Source of the DNA: Rhodobacteraceae bacterium UBA6273
GTDB lineage: Bacteria; Pseudomonadota; Alphaproteobacteria; Rhodobacterales; Rhodobacteraceae
Direction: 5' to 3'
DNA: 23,059 nt
Assembly (NCBI GenBank): GCA_002440625.1
Contig: DJUV01000192.1
Coordinates: 1-23,059, forward strand
In this document: in pieces, positions 21,844 through 23,059 of the stretch
Position numbering within the stretch: the stretch's first letter is position 1
Layout: every line of letters starts with the position of its first letter
Translations under genes and position numbers: made by a program
The notes under the pieces: model-generated
Databases searched by the model: none
Told to the model about the DNA's origin: nothing
Seen by the model: the letters and a program-made list of their open reading frames with translations, nothing else

Positions 21844-23059
21844 ATGGTCGATATCGCCACCCGCGTCTACAACCACAACTTCAGGATCGACCCGATCGTC
21901 CGGTCGCTTATCGACGATGATTTCTACAAGCTCCTGATGTGCCAGTCGGTGCTTAGGAAACGCGCCGATACCACGGTCGTCTTCAGCCTCATCAACCGCT
22001 CGAAGCACGTGCCGCTGGCCAAGCTCATCGACGAGGGCGAGCTTCGCGAACAGCTCGACCATGTGCGTTCTCTCTCGCTGTCGCGCGGCGAGTCGACCTG
22101 GCTCAGGGGCAACACCTTCTACGGCAAGCGCCAGATGTTCAGCTCTTCCTTCATGGAGTGGTTCGAGAACCTGCGCCTGCCCGCCTATCACCTCGAACGC
22201 AAGGGCGACCAGTATGAGCTTGCCTTCGAAGGCAAGTGGCCCGAGGTCATGCTTTGGGAAATCCCGGCCCTCGCCGTGCTGATGGAGCTGCGTTCGCGCG
22301 CCGTCCTCGCCACCATGGGCAAGTTCGAGCTTGAGGTGCTTTACGCTCGCGCCATGGCCCGCATCTGGGAAAAGATCGAACGCCTGAGGAAGATCGACGG
22401 CCTGAAAATCGCCGATTTCGGCACTAGGCGGCGGCACTCCTTCCTTTGGCAGGACTGGTGCGTTCAGGCGATGATCGAGGGCCTGCCCGAGGCCTTCATC
22501 GGCACCTCGAACTGCCGCATCGCCATGCGCCGCGACATCGAGGCGATCGGCACTAATGCCCACGAACTCCCCATGGTCTATTCCGCGCTGGCCGAAACCG
22601 ACGACCAACTCGGCGAGGCGCCCTACCGCGTCCTTGCCGACTGGCAGGAAGAACACGACGGCAACCTCAGGATCATCCTGCCCGATACCTACGGGACCGA
22701 GGGCTTCCTGAAGAACGCTCCCGACTGGCTCGCCGGCTGGACCGGCATCCGCATCGATTCTGGCGATCCCGCGACCGGAGCCGAAACCGCGATCCGCTGG
22801 TGGAAGGAACGGGGCGAGGACCCGACGAAGAAGCTCGTCATCTTCTCCGACGGGCTCGACGTCGACAAGATCGAAGAGCTTCACGCCCGCTTCACCGGGC
22901 GGGTGAGGGTATCCTTCGGCTGGGGCACGCTTCTGACCAACGATTTCCGCGGGCTTGTCCCGAACGACGCGCTCGCCCCCTTCAGCCTCGTCTGCAAGGC
23001 GGTCAGCGCCAATGGCCGCCCCACCGTGAAGCTCTCCGACAACCCCAACAAGGCGATGG
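21844..23059 (+). CDS. pncB: Nicotinate phosphoribosyltransferase PncB (partial, 3' end outside window)
   Basis: The first 405 residues are visible; the end is outside the window. The enzyme converts nicotinate and PRPP to nicotinate mononucleotide with ATP hydrolysis, using the product of PncA. Family signatures are DDFYKLLMCQ near the start (25-34), DFGTRRRHS at 191-199 and GTNAHELPM at 236-244, where His240 is the likely phosphorylated histidine. IDSGDPATG follows near 327. The ATG directly follows the pncA stop codon (TGAATG), so translation is likely coupled. Confidence 0.96.
   Translation, partial: MVDIATRVYNHNFRIDPIVRSLIDDDFYKLLMCQSVLRKRADTTVVFSLINRSKHVPLAKLIDEGELREQLDHVRSLSLSRGESTWLRGNTFYGKRQMFSSSFMEWFENLRLPAYHLERKGDQYELAFEGKWPEVMLWEIPALAVLMELRSRAVLATMGKFELEVLYARAMARIWEKIERLRKIDGLKIADFGTRRRHSFLWQDWCVQAMIEGLPEAFIGTSNCRIAMRRDIEAIGTNAHELPMVYSALAETDDQLGEAPYRVLADWQEEHDGNLRIILPDTYGTEGFLKNAPDWLAGWTGIRIDSGDPATGAETAIRWWKERGEDPTKKLVIFSDGLDVDKIEELHARFTGRVRVSFGWGTLLTNDFRGLVPNDALAPFSLVCKAVSANGRPTVKLSDNPNKAM

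Noticed and set aside
21205..22884. 559-codon frame on the minus strand opposite pncA and pncB
   Set aside because: Both opposite-strand genes have full catalytic motifs; the antisense translation is a Gly/Val/Asp-rich shadow with no recognisable family.

Overview
The window looks like a chromosomal segment of a Rhodobacterales alphaproteobacterium. The evidence is high G+C, a VPLPA-CTERM/XrtD exosortase pair, homologues of the Rhodobacter gene-transfer-agent head spikes, and ordinary housekeeping genes with alphaproteobacterial-looking sequences. It contains 17 confident protein genes. I see no tRNA, rRNA, CRISPR array or insertion sequence.

Positions 1-11100 hold two divergent operons of an exosortase-linked exopolysaccharide locus, separated by a 475-nt regulatory region (7206-7680). 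The leftward operon encodes an initiating sugar-phosphate transferase, a PrsT-like TPR lipoprotein, a short OPX polysaccharide export protein, an outer-membrane beta-barrel and XrtD (cut by the window edge, with a C-terminal EpsI domain). The rightward operon encodes an ExeA/PEP-CTERM-type AAA ATPase, a Wzz/GumC-like co-polymerase and a separate BY-kinase. It ends at a strong bidirectional terminator (11049-11080). Facing it is a gene for a secreted protein with a VPVPA-type C-terminal sorting signal, the expected class of XrtD substrate.

Positions 11769-18913 continue the polysaccharide theme with a GT2 glycosyltransferase, an O-antigen-ligase-like polymerase and a GT4 glycosyltransferase. 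Between the GT2 gene and the polymerase sits a convergent pair with a shared terminator: a small spike-base protein (Rcc01079/GhsA family) and a 749-residue spike-fibre-like protein. The latter has an SGNH-hydrolase-like triad and a C-terminal lectin-like domain. A module predicted to bind cell-surface polysaccharide is therefore embedded among the genes that make one.

Positions 18850-23059 are housekeeping genes: tRNA U34 hydroxylase TrhO and an Hsp70-like ATPase leftward, then the NAD-salvage pair pncA-pncB rightward (pncB cut by the window end). A strong inverted repeat lies in the pncA leader.

The most interesting unexplained signal is a short imperfect dyad (core GCCACAAT / ATTGTGGC). 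I find it seven times, and only in the three non-coding gaps next to the exosortase/polysaccharide genes. Three copies sit 31-32 nt apart, with a fourth 93 nt further on, upstream of the VPVPA-CTERM gene. This is what one would expect of helically phased binding sites for a dedicated regulator of this system.
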